Shown in pieces: positions 5,688 through 12,491 of a DNA stretch of 13,739 bases. Source of the DNA: DATIRA01 sp964553405 (GTDB lineage Bacteria; Pseudomonadota; Gammaproteobacteria; Steroidobacterales; Steroidobacteraceae); contig CAZKLS010000076.1 in NCBI GenBank assembly GCA_964553405.1, positions 1 to 13,739 on the forward strand. Direction: 5' to 3'. Made by a program: the position numbers and the translations under genes. Under the pieces are notes generated by a model. It saw only the letters and a list, made by a program, of their open reading frames with translations, was not told the DNA's origin and did not search any database. Position 1 is the stretch's first letter; each line of letters begins with the position of its first letter.

Positions 5688-7706
5688 TCACGCGGCCAGG
5701 CCCATCTGCCGCAGCAGCGGCTCGATCTGCGGCTCGCGACCCCGGAACTCGACGAACGCGTCCATCGCGTCGCGACCGCCGCCCCGCTCGAGTATCGAGT
5801 GCAGGAAGCGCCGGGCCGTCAGCGGGTCGAAGACGCCCTGCTCCTCGAACGCGCCGAACGCATCCGCGGACAGCACTTCCGCCCACTTGTAGCTGTAGTA
5901 GCCGGCCGCGTAGCCGCCGGAGAAGATGTGCTGGAAGCCGTGCGCGAACCGGTTCCATTCCGGCGGTGTCACGACGGCGACTTCCTCGCGCACCTCGGCG
6001 AGCGTCTCGGCGATCCGCGGCGGCGTGCCCGGCCGGTACTCGGCATGCAGCCGGAAGTCGAACAGCGCGAATTCGAGCTGGCGAACGGTCTGCATGCCGG
6101 CCTGGAAGCTGCGCGTGGTTTGCAGCCGCTTGAGCACCTCGGCCGGCAGCGGCTCGCCGGTATCCACGTGTGCAGAGATCAGCGGCAGCACCTCCTCGCG
6201 CCAGGCGAAGTTCTCCATGAACTGGCTGGGCAGTTCGACGGCGTCCCATGGAACGCCGTTGATGCCCGCGACGCTCGGGTAATCGACGCGGGTGAGCATG
6301 TGGTGCAGCCCGTGGCCGAACTCGTGAAACAGCGTCAGCACCTCGTAGTGCGTCAGCAGCGACGGACGGTCCTGGGCGGGAGGCGTGAAATTGCAGACCA
6401 GGTAGGCCACCGGCAGGGCGTTGGTCCCGCCCATCCTGATCCGGCCGACGCACTCGTCCATCCAGGCGCCGCCGCGCTTTTTCGGGCGGGCATACAGATC
6501 GAGGTAGAAGCCGGCACGCGGCGTGCCCTGCGGGTCGACGATGTCGAAGTAACGCACGTCGGGGTCGTACAGCTCGACATCGTCGCGGGCGACGATCCGT
6601 ATGCCGTAGAGCCGCGATGCCACCGTGAACAGGCCCGCGAGCACCCGCGGCACCGGGAAGTAGGGGCGCAGCGCCTCCTCGGAGACCTCGAGCCGCGCGT
6701 GCTTGAGGCGTTCGGAATAGAACGCGACATCCCAGGCGGAGAGCCGGCGCCCGGCGAACTCCTCCAGTTCGGCGAATTCGCGCCTTGCGGCCGGACGACT
6801 GTGTTGCGCGAGCCTGCGCAGGAAGTCGAGGACCTCCGCCGGCTCTCGCACCATCTTCGTCGCGAGCGAGTACTGGGCGTAATCGCCGAAACCGACCAGG
6901 TTCGCGGCCTCGTGGCGCAACGCCAGGATCTCGGCCATCAGCTCGCTGTTGTCCCAGCGGCCCGCGTTCGGTCCCCGGTCCGAGGCCCGCGTCACCCAGG
7001 CCTCGTAGAACTCCCGCCGCAGTGGCTCGCTTTCGGCGTGCGTCATCACAGCCTGGTAATTCGGCGCGTCGAGTGACAGCAGCCATCCCGGCTGGCCGGC
7101 GGACTCGGCCGCCCGTCGGCCACGGTCGATCGTCGCAGCCGGCAGTCCCGCCAGCTCGGACTCGTCGGTCACCGGCCTCGACCACGCGTTGGTCGCGTCG
7201 AGCACGTTGTCGTCGAACTGCGACTGCACGGTGGAGAGGCGCTCCATCACCTCCCGGAAGCGCTGCTTGCGCTCGGCCGGCAGCGACACGCCAGAGAGGC
7301 GGAAATCCCTCAGGGCCTGCTCGAGCAGCGCGCGCTGCTCGCCGGAGAGCTGCTCACCCTCGGAGTCGAGCACGCGCTGGTATGCGGCGCAGAGCGCCTC
7401 GTTCTGCGCGAGTTCCGTGTGATAGGCCGTCAGCAAGGGCAGGCAGGCGTTGTAGGCCTCGCGCAGCGCTTCGCTGTTCATCACCGCATTCAGGTGGCTG
7501 ACCGGCGACCAGATCCGCGACAGCCGGTGATGCATCTGTTCGATCGGCGCGACGAGACCGTCCCAGCCCGCGGCGCCGGCGGCGAGCAGCTCGGCGAGCC
7601 GGCGGCGGTTCTCCTCCAGCAGCTCGCGGACCATCGGCTCGACGGCGGCGGGATCGACCGCCGAGAAGCTCGGCAGGTGCATGTCGGGTGCGGGAGCGTT
7701 TTCCAT
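5688..7706 (-). CDS. prlC: Oligopeptidase A (M3 family zinc metallopeptidase)
   Basis: A 672-residue cytoplasmic M3 peptidase, close to the roughly 680 residues of E. coli PrlC/OpdA. It degrades short peptides, including cleaved signal peptides. The zinc site is HEFGHGLHH (H461, E462, H465), with E491 in DAVELPSQFMEN as third ligand. The N-terminal half is the long helical lid region and shows no truncation. The start ATG 7706 has only a weak Shine-Dalgarno. It lies 43 bp downstream of the GIDE-domain gene and 31 bp upstream of xthA, so it may be in one transcript with both; a TAGAAT in the 43-bp gap could also give it its own promoter. There is nothing unusual in the coding sequence. Several long frames on both strands across this gene are shadows. 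Confidence 0.97.
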   Translation of the reverse strand: MENAPAPDMHLPSFSAVDPAAVEPMVRELLEENRRRLAELLAAGAAGWDGLVAPIEQMHHRLSRIWSPVSHLNAVMNSEALREAYNACLPLLTAYHTELAQNEALCAAYQRVLDSEGEQLSGEQRALLEQALRDFRLSGVSLPAERKQRFREVMERLSTVQSQFDDNVLDATNAWSRPVTDESELAGLPAATIDRGRRAAESAGQPGWLLSLDAPNYQAVMTHAESEPLRREFYEAWVTRASDRGPNAGRWDNSELMAEILALRHEAANLVGFGDYAQYSLATKMVREPAEVLDFLRRLAQHSRPAARREFAELEEFAGRRLSAWDVAFYSERLKHARLEVSEEALRPYFPVPRVLAGLFTVASRLYGIRIVARDDVELYDPDVRYFDIVDPQGTPRAGFYLDLYARPKKRGGAWMDECVGRIRMGGTNALPVAYLVCNFTPPAQDRPSLLTHYEVLTLFHEFGHGLHHMLTRVDYPSVAGINGVPWDAVELPSQFMENFAWREEVLPLISAHVDTGEPLPAEVLKRLQTTRSFQAGMQTVRQLEFALFDFRLHAEYRPGTPPRIAETLAEVREEVAVVTPPEWNRFAHGFQHIFSGGYAAGYYSYKWAEVLSADAFGAFEEQGVFDPLTARRFLHSILERGGGRDAMDAFVEFRGREPQIEPLLRQMGLAA

Positions 7707-7740
7707 CGGCTGATTCCAGGCCCGTTGCGACGAGAGCTGT

Positions 7741-7746
7741 ATTCTA
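7741..7746 (-). promoter_or_regulatory. Possible -10 element for prlC
   Basis: TAGAAT (five of six matches to TATAAT) on the minus strand lies 34 bp before the prlC start codon and just after the stop of the preceding gene. The region 17 bp upstream has no recognisable -35. This is a weak prediction. Confidence 0.35.
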
Positions 7747-7749
7747 GGC

Positions 7750-8646
7750 CTAGCCGAAGGCCTGCTGCAGCAGCCAGGCCAGCGCGTACACGCCCAGCGC
7801 GAAACCGGTGAACGCCACGGCGGCCTTGCGGCGATAGCGCCGGGCGACGTCGCCCTCGGGAAAGGCCGCGATCATGAACAGCCGCCCGTCCGCGGGCCTG
7901 CCGAGCGTGTGCAGCGTGGCCGCGGCCGGTTTCGACGAGCGCTGCTCGAGCGCGACCTGCCTGGCCTGCTCGTGAGCCTGCTCCCATTCCGCGAGGCTCA
8001 CGCGCCCGTCGCCGTCCGCGTCGAAGCGCTCGAGCAGCGCTGCCTGGTCCCGTTTCCAATCGGAGAGCAGCGCCGCGACCTCGGCCTGCAGGTTGCCGGC
8101 CCGCGCGCCGCCGACCGTGTGGAACTGACCGAGCGCATAGACCTGCTCGTGCTCGTAGATCCGGTCCTCCCGGTAGCGGTATTCGCGACCCCGGGCGCGT
8201 GGTGCGCGGCCCTGCACGGGCGGCGCTGGCCACGGTGCGTCGCCGTACCAGGTCGTCGATTCGCTGATCAGCATCTCGGCGCCGGACGGCTGGACGATGC
8301 ACTCGCCGGTTCCGTCGTCGAGCAGGAACGGCTGCTCGGATCGACCGGAGTTGATCGTCCTCCAGGACTCGCGGCGTCCCGACTTCGTGCGCGTCTCGAC
8401 CTTCTGCTGGATGCGGAACCGCCACCAGACACAGGGCCGTCCGGTCAACGGCGCCGCGGTGGGGCTGCCCTGCAGCGCACGGGCGCGGCCACTCAACTCC
8501 ACGTATCCCTGTGCCGCGGAGCGGATCCTGGAGGTCGGCGTGTCCTCGATGAGCCGCGCGGTGTGCATCGCGCGGAAGGCCAGCCGGCCGCCGCCGATGA
8601 CGGCGACCGCCAGCGTGATGACCCAGAACCAGAAGTCGTCAGCCAA
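7750..8646 (-). CDS. GIDE-domain membrane protein with EF-hand
   Basis: A 298-residue membrane protein with a GIDE (MULAN-like) domain. This domain is shared with a eukaryotic mitochondrial E3 ligase and is often called E3-ligase-like in bacteria, but no RING finger is present here. Residues about 5-26 form one membrane helix and about 275-295 a second. Between them, PCVWWRFRIQQK (71-82), FLLDDGTGECIVQPSGAEML (107-126) and RIYEHEQVYALGQF (162-175) fit GIDE. A canonical EF-hand loop, DADGDGRVSLAE (209-220), is embedded before the end of the domain, so calcium binding is likely. The start is TTG 8646, overlapping the lemA stop by 8 bp; an in-frame TGA four codons upstream and the lack of other start codons before the first helix force this choice. 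Translational coupling to lemA is likely. The biochemical role is unknown. Confidence 0.85.
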   Translation of the reverse strand: MADDFWFWVITLAVAVIGGGRLAFRAMHTARLIEDTPTSRIRSAAQGYVELSGRARALQGSPTAAPLTGRPCVWWRFRIQQKVETRTKSGRRESWRTINSGRSEQPFLLDDGTGECIVQPSGAEMLISESTTWYGDAPWPAPPVQGRAPRARGREYRYREDRIYEHEQVYALGQFHTVGGARAGNLQAEVAALLSDWKRDQAALLERFDADGDGRVSLAEWEQAHEQARQVALEQRSSKPAAATLHTLGRPADGRLFMIAAFPEGDVARRYRRKAAVAFTGFALGVYALAWLLQQAFG

Positions 8647-9211
8647 ACAGCTTGCTCAGGTCCACGTCGCGCCGCTGCTCCTCGCTGAACTCGAGCAGCT
8701 GCGCCTGCCTGAAGTCGAACATCCGCGCAACGATCAGGTCCGGGAAGGTCTGGATCCGGATGTTGTTCAGGTTCACGGACTCGTTGTAGAGCTCGCGCCG
8801 GTCCGCGATCGCTTCCTCGAGCTCGCTGATCCGGCCCTGCAGGTGCCTGAAGCTCTGGTCCGCCTTCAGGTCGGGGTAGTTCTCGGCGACGGCGAACAGC
8901 CGGCCGAGCCCCTCCCGCAGCTGCTGCTCGGCCGCACCGACCGCGGCCACGTCGCCCCGCTCCTGCGCGGCGAAGACCGCCGAGCGGGCCTGCATCACCC
9001 GCTCGAGCGTCTCCTGCTCGTAGCTCATGTAGCGCTTGCAGGTCTCGACCAGCTTGGGCAGCTCGTCGTGCCGCTGCGTCAGCAGGACGTCGATGTTCGA
9101 CCAGGCCTTGCGCACGTTCTCGCGCAGCGCCACGAGTCCGTTGTAGACGCGGATCACGTAGAGCGCGGCGACCACCAGCAGCGCGAGAAACAGCACGGTA
9201 ACGACCATCAT
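8639..9211 (-). CDS. lemA: LemA family membrane protein
   Basis: A 190-residue protein of the LemA family. One N-terminal membrane helix (residues about 2-20) is followed by VYNGLVALRENVRKAWSNID (23-42), the family signature, then QRHDELPKLVE and the long helical core with AENYPDLKAD and NNIRIQTFPD. LemA proteins have an N-terminus-out helix and a periplasmic or cytoplasmic helical bundle of unknown biochemical function. They frequently sit beside TPM-, M48- or GIDE-domain proteins, and here the GIDE gene overlaps by 8 bp. ATG 9211 has GGAG about 8 nt upstream; the next codon is also ATG. It probably heads the transcript that continues into the GIDE gene and perhaps prlC-xthA. Confidence 0.95.
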   Translation of the reverse strand: MMVVTVLFLALLVVAALYVIRVYNGLVALRENVRKAWSNIDVLLTQRHDELPKLVETCKRYMSYEQETLERVMQARSAVFAAQERGDVAAVGAAEQQLREGLGRLFAVAENYPDLKADQSFRHLQGRISELEEAIADRRELYNESVNLNNIRIQTFPDLIVARMFDFRQAQLLEFSEEQRRDVDLSKLFG

Positions 9212-9241
9212 GGGCAGGCTCCACGCCGGCCGGAATGGCCG

Positions 9242-9255
9242 AGCTTGCGCAAGCT
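9242..9255. promoter_or_regulatory. 14-bp perfect palindrome in the divergent lemA/carbonic-anhydrase region
   Basis: AGCTTGCGCAAGCT is its own reverse complement and lies in the 103-bp region between divergent starts, about 25 bp before a -10-like TAGACT. It could be an operator for a dimeric regulator. No regulator is identified. Confidence 0.35.
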
Positions 9256-9279
9256 TGCCGCGATCCGCGGCCGAGCGTC

Positions 9280-9285
9280 TAGACT
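9280..9285 (+). promoter_or_regulatory. Putative -10 element for the gamma-carbonic-anhydrase gene
   Basis: TAGACT is followed by a start codon 30 bp on. TTGCCG at 9255-9260 could serve as -35, with a longer than ideal 19-bp spacer. This is a prediction. Confidence 0.4.
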
Positions 9286-9314
9286 ATGGGTCGCAAAACC
9301 GCAGGGACCAGGCG

Positions 9315-9839
9315 ATGCCGACCAAGGCCTTTCGCGGCGTCGAGCCCCGGCTCGGCGCGGACGTGTACATCGACCCCACGGCGCTCGTGATCGGAGACGT
9401 CGAGCTCGGCGACGGCGTCAGCGTCTGGCCGATGGCCGTGATCCGCGGCGACGTGAACTCCATCCGCATCGGGGCGCGCAGCAACGTGCAGGACGGCAGC
9501 GTGCTGCACGTCACTTCGCCGTATCCCGGGCACGATGCCGGCTTTCCGCTCGTGATCGGCGCGGACGTCGTGATGGGTCATGCCGTGGTCGTGCACGGCT
9601 GCACGGTGGGCAACCGGTGCCTGGTCGGGATCGGCTCGATCCTGCTCGACGGCGCGGTCGTCGAGGACGACGTGATGATCGGCGCCGGCAGCGTCGTGAG
9701 CCCGGGCAAGCGGCTCGAATCGGGCGGGCTGTATCTCGGCAATCCCGCGCGGCGGCTGCGGGATCTCACGCCCGCGGAAGTCGAGCGGATACCGCAGATG
9801 GCGCTGTACTACGCCCGGCTGAAGAAGGACTACGCCTAG
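9315..9839 (+). CDS. yrdA: Gamma-carbonic-anhydrase family protein (YrdA-like)
   Basis: A 174-residue left-handed beta-helix protein with hexapeptide repeats (for example VIGDVELGDGVSVWPMAVI). The three metal-ligand histidines of gamma-carbonic anhydrases are present: H65 (VLHVTS), H89 (MGHAV) and H94 (VVHGC). It should form a trimer with interfacial zinc sites. Whether it hydrates CO2 is uncertain, because several YrdA-type homologues show little activity. ATG 9315 with AGG upstream gives the normal family N-terminus; longer frames upstream are ruled out by the family start and the promoter. It ends in the same CCTAGG as the convergent aroE. YrdA-type genes also neighbour aroE in enterobacteria, so the linkage looks conserved. 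Confidence 0.93.
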   Translation: MPTKAFRGVEPRLGADVYIDPTALVIGDVELGDGVSVWPMAVIRGDVNSIRIGARSNVQDGSVLHVTSPYPGHDAGFPLVIGADVVMGHAVVVHGCTVGNRCLVGIGSILLDGAVVEDDVMIGAGSVVSPGKRLESGGLYLGNPARRLRDLTPAEVERIPQMALYYARLKKDYA

Positions 9840-10672
9840 GATTCCGCGCGAATCGCGCCGCGGGACCGCAAGGCCTCCAGCACCGGGGCCGTGGGAGGCC
9901 GAACGCCCCGCCAGAGCTCGAAGGACTCGGCCGCCTGCTCGACCAGCATGCCCCAGCCCTGCGCGACGCGGCCGGCTCCGAGCCGCCGGGCCCACTCCGT
10001 GAATGCCGTTTCGCCGAGGCCGTAGGCCATGTCGTAGCAGGTCGTCAGCGAATCGACGACACCGTTCGGAACGGCCGGCACCTCGCCCCGCAGGCTCGCC
10101 GAGGTCGCGTTGACGATCAGGTCGAAACGCTGGTCGCCGAGCTCGTCGAAAGCGCAGGCGGTCACCGGTCCGAGCTCGGCGAACTCGCGGGCGAGCGCGA
10201 GCGCGCGCCCGGCGTTGCGATTCGCGATCAAGAGCGTCGCCGGGTCCAGCCCCAGCAGCGGCGCCAGCGCACCGCGGGCCGCGCCACCGGCGCCGAGCAG
10301 CAGGATCCGCGGCCTGCGGCTGCGGAAGCCGAGGTTTCGCACCAGGTCGGCGACGAGGCCCGCGCCGTCCGTGTTCTCGCCCAGCAGGATCTCTCCCTGC
10401 CGGGCGATCGTGTTCACGGCACCCGCCTGCTGCGCCCGCACCGTCAGCTCGTTCACCAGGTCGACGGCCGCGCGCTTGTGCGGCAGCGTGACGTTGATGC
10501 CGAGGCCGCCCCCGCCGAAGAACTCCAGCACCTCGCTGCGGAATCGCTCGGGCGGCGACTCGTACAGGTGGTACTCCATGTCCTGACCGGTCAGGCGCGC
10601 GAACATCCCGTGGATGAACGGCGACCAGCTGTGGTGGACCGGGTAGCCGAAGAGGCCGTAGGAGGAGGGCAT
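9836..10672 (-). CDS. aroE: Shikimate dehydrogenase (NADP+)
   Basis: A 278-residue enzyme of the aromatic amino-acid pathway, reducing 3-dehydroshikimate to shikimate with NADPH. The shikimate-binding SWSP (15-18), the catalytic lysine K66 in NVTLPHK with D102 in ENTDG, and the NADP-binding GAGGAAR (127-133) with NRN (151-153) are all present. The C-terminal GWGMLVEQAAESFELWRG is the family helix. Length is normal. The start ATG 10672 is preceded by a pyrimidine-rich stretch (TTCCCTCCC) with no Shine-Dalgarno, because a heptad-repeat element reaches almost to the start codon; no better start exists in frame. hemB lies 91 bp upstream in the same direction, so co-transcription across the repeat element is possible. 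Its last codon overlaps the convergent yrdA-like gene by 4 bp. Confidence 0.96.
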   Translation of the reverse strand: MPSSYGLFGYPVHHSWSPFIHGMFARLTGQDMEYHLYESPPERFRSEVLEFFGGGGLGINVTLPHKRAAVDLVNELTVRAQQAGAVNTIARQGEILLGENTDGAGLVADLVRNLGFRSRRPRILLLGAGGAARGALAPLLGLDPATLLIANRNAGRALALAREFAELGPVTACAFDELGDQRFDLIVNATSASLRGEVPAVPNGVVDSLTTCYDMAYGLGETAFTEWARRLGAGRVAQGWGMLVEQAAESFELWRGVRPPTAPVLEALRSRGAIRAES

Positions 10673-10785
10673 GGGAGGGAAAAGGGAATAGTGACTGGCG
10701 GGTAGCGGGTAGAGGAGGAAGCCGGGCTTTCATCCTAACCCCTTTCTGGCTACCCGCTATCCGCTAGTTCCTATCCGCTTCCTGC
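10673..10785. repeat. Inverted repeat built from degenerate heptad units between aroE and hemB
   Basis: The spacer is made of 7-bp units. On the plus strand, GGGAAAA, GGGAATA, GTGACTG, GCGGGTA and GCGGGTA occur near 10676-10712, and CTACCCG, CTATCCG, CTAGTTC and CTATCCG near 10751-10778. The two halves are inverted copies: about 22 bp align with roughly 4 mismatches (core AGCGGGTAG and CTACCCGCT). The right half includes the hemB stop codon and its last few sense codons; the left half reaches almost to the aroE ATG. It could fold into a long stem in an mRNA spanning both genes. Confidence 0.7.
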
Positions 10786-11786
10786 AACCAACCCGCCGCC
10801 TGCTTGGCGAAATACGTCAGTATTCCGTCCGCGCCGGCGCGCTTGATCGAAACCAGCGATTCGAGCACGACCGCCCGCTCGTCCAGCCAGCCGTGGCCCG
10901 CCGCGGCCTTCAGCATCGCGTACTCGCCGCTGACCTGGTAGACGAACGTGGGCGCGCCGAACCGTTCTTTCACGCGCCGCACGATGTCGAGGTAGGGCAT
11001 CCCCGGCTTGATCATCACCATGTCGGCGCCCTCGTCGAGGTCGAGCTGCACTTCGCGCAGCGCCTCGTCGGAGTTGGCCGGGTCCATCTGGTAGGTGTAC
11101 TTGTTGCCCTTGCCGAGGTTGCCGGCCGAGCCGACCGCGTCCCGGAACGGTCCGTAGAAGCTCGAGGCGTACTTCGCGGAGTAGGCGAGGATGCGCGTGT
11201 GAATGTGTCCGGCTGCCTCGAGCGCATCGCGCACGGCGCCGATCCGGCCGTCCATCATGTCCGACGGCGCGACCACGTCCGCGCCGGCCTCGGCGTGCGA
11301 TACGGCCTGCCTGACCAGTGCCTCGACCGTCACATCGTTCACGACGTAGCCGGAATCGTCGATGATCCCGTCCTGGCCGTGGGTGGTGAACGGGTCGAGC
11401 GCGACGTCGGTGATGACGCCGAGCTCCGGCAGGGCCTTCTTCAGGGCCCGGACCGCACGCTGGGCGAGGCCGTCCGGGTTCCAGGCCTCGCGTCCGTCCA
11501 GTGACTTCGCCTCCGCCGGCGTGACCGGGAACAGCGCCACGGCCGGGACGCCGAGCCTGCAGGCCTGCTCCGCCTCGCCGACCAGCTCGTCGATGCTCAT
11601 CCGCTCGACGCCGGGCATCGAAGGGACCGGGACGCGCTGTCTCGTTCCCTCGGTCACGAACACCGGGTAGATGAAGTCGGCGGGCGTCAGCAGCGTTTCC
11701 CGCATCAGGCGGCGGGAGAAGTCGTCTCGGCGCATGCGGCGCATGCGCACGCGGGGGTACTGGTGGGGATTGTGGTCGTCGGTCAT
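10764..11786 (-). CDS. hemB: Delta-aminolevulinic acid dehydratase (porphobilinogen synthase)
   Basis: A 340-residue enzyme that condenses two 5-aminolevulinate molecules to porphobilinogen in haem/tetrapyrrole synthesis; it works as a cytoplasmic octamer. Active-site lysines K205 (AYSAKYASSFYGPFRD) and K260 (MIKPGMPYLD) are present. The metal loop reads DVALDPFTTHGQDG, with aspartates where zinc enzymes have a cysteine cluster, so this is the Mg-dependent, Pseudomonas-type form. A long upstream extension is open, but the family start matches MTDDHNPHQYPRVRMRRMRR at ATG 11786, with AAGGGA about 8 nt upstream. It is divergent from the ECF sigma gene across 152 bp. Its last codons and stop lie in the heptad-repeat element shared with aroE. 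Confidence 0.97.
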   Translation of the reverse strand: MTDDHNPHQYPRVRMRRMRRDDFSRRLMRETLLTPADFIYPVFVTEGTRQRVPVPSMPGVERMSIDELVGEAEQACRLGVPAVALFPVTPAEAKSLDGREAWNPDGLAQRAVRALKKALPELGVITDVALDPFTTHGQDGIIDDSGYVVNDVTVEALVRQAVSHAEAGADVVAPSDMMDGRIGAVRDALEAAGHIHTRILAYSAKYASSFYGPFRDAVGSAGNLGKGNKYTYQMDPANSDEALREVQLDLDEGADMVMIKPGMPYLDIVRRVKERFGAPTFVYQVSGEYAMLKAAAGHGWLDERAVVLESLVSIKRAGADGILTYFAKQAAGWLQEADRN

Positions 11787-11864
11787 CTCGAGATCCCTTG
11801 CCGCGGGTCCCGTTTGCACCCGTGGGTCGCGGCGGATATGGTGCGGGGCCTTCCGGCGGAGGCA

Positions 11865-11895
11865 GGCGCTCACGAGCGCCGTCCGGACCCGGGTC
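11865..11895. promoter_or_regulatory. Palindromes in the hemB/ECF divergent region
   Basis: Two palindromic sites lie side by side in the 152-bp divergent spacer: GGCGCTC-AC-GAGCGCC (11865-11880) and GACCCGGGTC (11886-11895). A direct repeat GTCGAA follows at 11893-11898 and 11903-11908, one helical turn apart. They are upstream of the presumed sigma-factor promoter and may be operator sites. No regulator is known from the sequence. Confidence 0.35.
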
Positions 11896-11905
11896 GAATC
11901 GAGTC

Positions 11906-11931
11906 GAAATAAGGCCGTCGGATGCCCGGTC
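11906..11931 (+). promoter_or_regulatory. Candidate ECF-type autoregulatory promoter
   Basis: GAAAT (11906-11910) and CGGTC (11927-11931) are separated by 16 bp, resembling ECF sigma -35 (GAAC/GGAA-like) and -10 (GTC-like) elements. Initiation about 7 nt downstream would fall at or next to ATG 11939, which has no Shine-Dalgarno. It is inferred to be autoregulated by the sigma factor it precedes. TTTATAC at 11932-11938 is an alternative -10-like sequence but lies too close to the ATG for a normal leader. Confidence 0.45.
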
Positions 11932-11938
11932 TTTATAC

Positions 11939-12463
11939 ATGAACGCGCCATTTGCCGGAAAGGACGGAGAAGCGGGCTTCGCGAGGCTCTGCGACGACCT
12001 GCGGGCGGACCTGTACCGGTTCGCCTTCTGGCTGGCGCGGGACCGGCAGGTGGCCGAGGACGTGGTCCAGGAGTCGCTGTTGCGGGCCTGGCGGTCCCGG
12101 GAGAGCCTGCAGGACGCCGGCCAGGCGAAGTCCTGGCTGCTGACCATCGTGCGGCGCGAGCATGCCCGGCTGTACGAGCGCAAGCGCCTGCCGACGGTCC
12201 CGGTGGATGAGCTGGTCGAACTGGAGGACCCGCAATTGGCAGTGGCCGAGCGCAACGAGATCCTGGAAGTCCGGCGCGCGATATTCGCGCTGGAGGAGGA
12301 CTATCGCGAGCCGCTGGTCATGCAGGTATTGCTCGGGCTGTCGACCAACGAGATCGCCGAGCAGCTCGGGCTGACCCAGGGGGCCGTGCTGACGCGCCTG
12401 TTCCGCGCACGGCAGCGGCTGCGCAAGCAACTGGGCCAGGCGGCAGGCGGCGAGGACGAGTAG
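11939..12463 (+). CDS. RNA polymerase ECF-type sigma factor
   Basis: A 174-residue group 4 (ECF) sigma factor. Region 2 spans residues about 17-82 (DLRADLYRFAFWLARDRQVAEDVVQESLLRAWRS, then SWLLTIVRREHARLYERKR), and region 4 spans about 110-165 with helix-turn-helix LSTNEIAEQLGLTQGAVLTRLFRARQRLRKQL. There is no region 3, as in ECF factors. ATG 11939 leaves a 14-residue lead before region 2; the long open frame upstream has no credible start codon near it. No Shine-Dalgarno precedes the ATG, so weak or leaderless initiation is possible. The stop is 28 bp before a zinc-finger, membrane-anchored anti-sigma gene and 780 bp before an HvfA-like metallophore gene, so it probably directs that cluster in response to envelope or metal stress. 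The stimulus is inferred, not shown. Confidence 0.95.
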   Translation: MNAPFAGKDGEAGFARLCDDLRADLYRFAFWLARDRQVAEDVVQESLLRAWRSRESLQDAGQAKSWLLTIVRREHARLYERKRLPTVPVDELVELEDPQLAVAERNEILEVRRAIFALEEDYREPLVMQVLLGLSTNEIAEQLGLTQGAVLTRLFRARQRLRKQLGQAAGGEDE

Positions 12464-12491
12464 CCGGCCCCAGGGGCCGTGAGGTTGCAGT

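Noticed and set aside
5541..7076. Long plus-strand frame opposite prlC and xthA
   Set aside because: The minus-strand genes have complete catalytic motifs; this frame mirrors their codon bias and has none.
7750..8646. Calling the GIDE-domain protein an E3 ubiquitin ligase
   Set aside because: No RING-type Cys/His cluster is present; only the GIDE region is shared with the eukaryotic ligase.
8297..10705. Plus-strand open frame of about 800 codons across lemA, yrdA and aroE
   Set aside because: It is antisense or out of frame to three clearly conserved genes, and its translation is Arg-rich and without family motifs.
10771..12255. Long minus-strand frame across hemB and the sigma gene
   Set aside because: It is out of frame with hemB, Arg-rich, and runs antisense through an intact ECF sigma gene.
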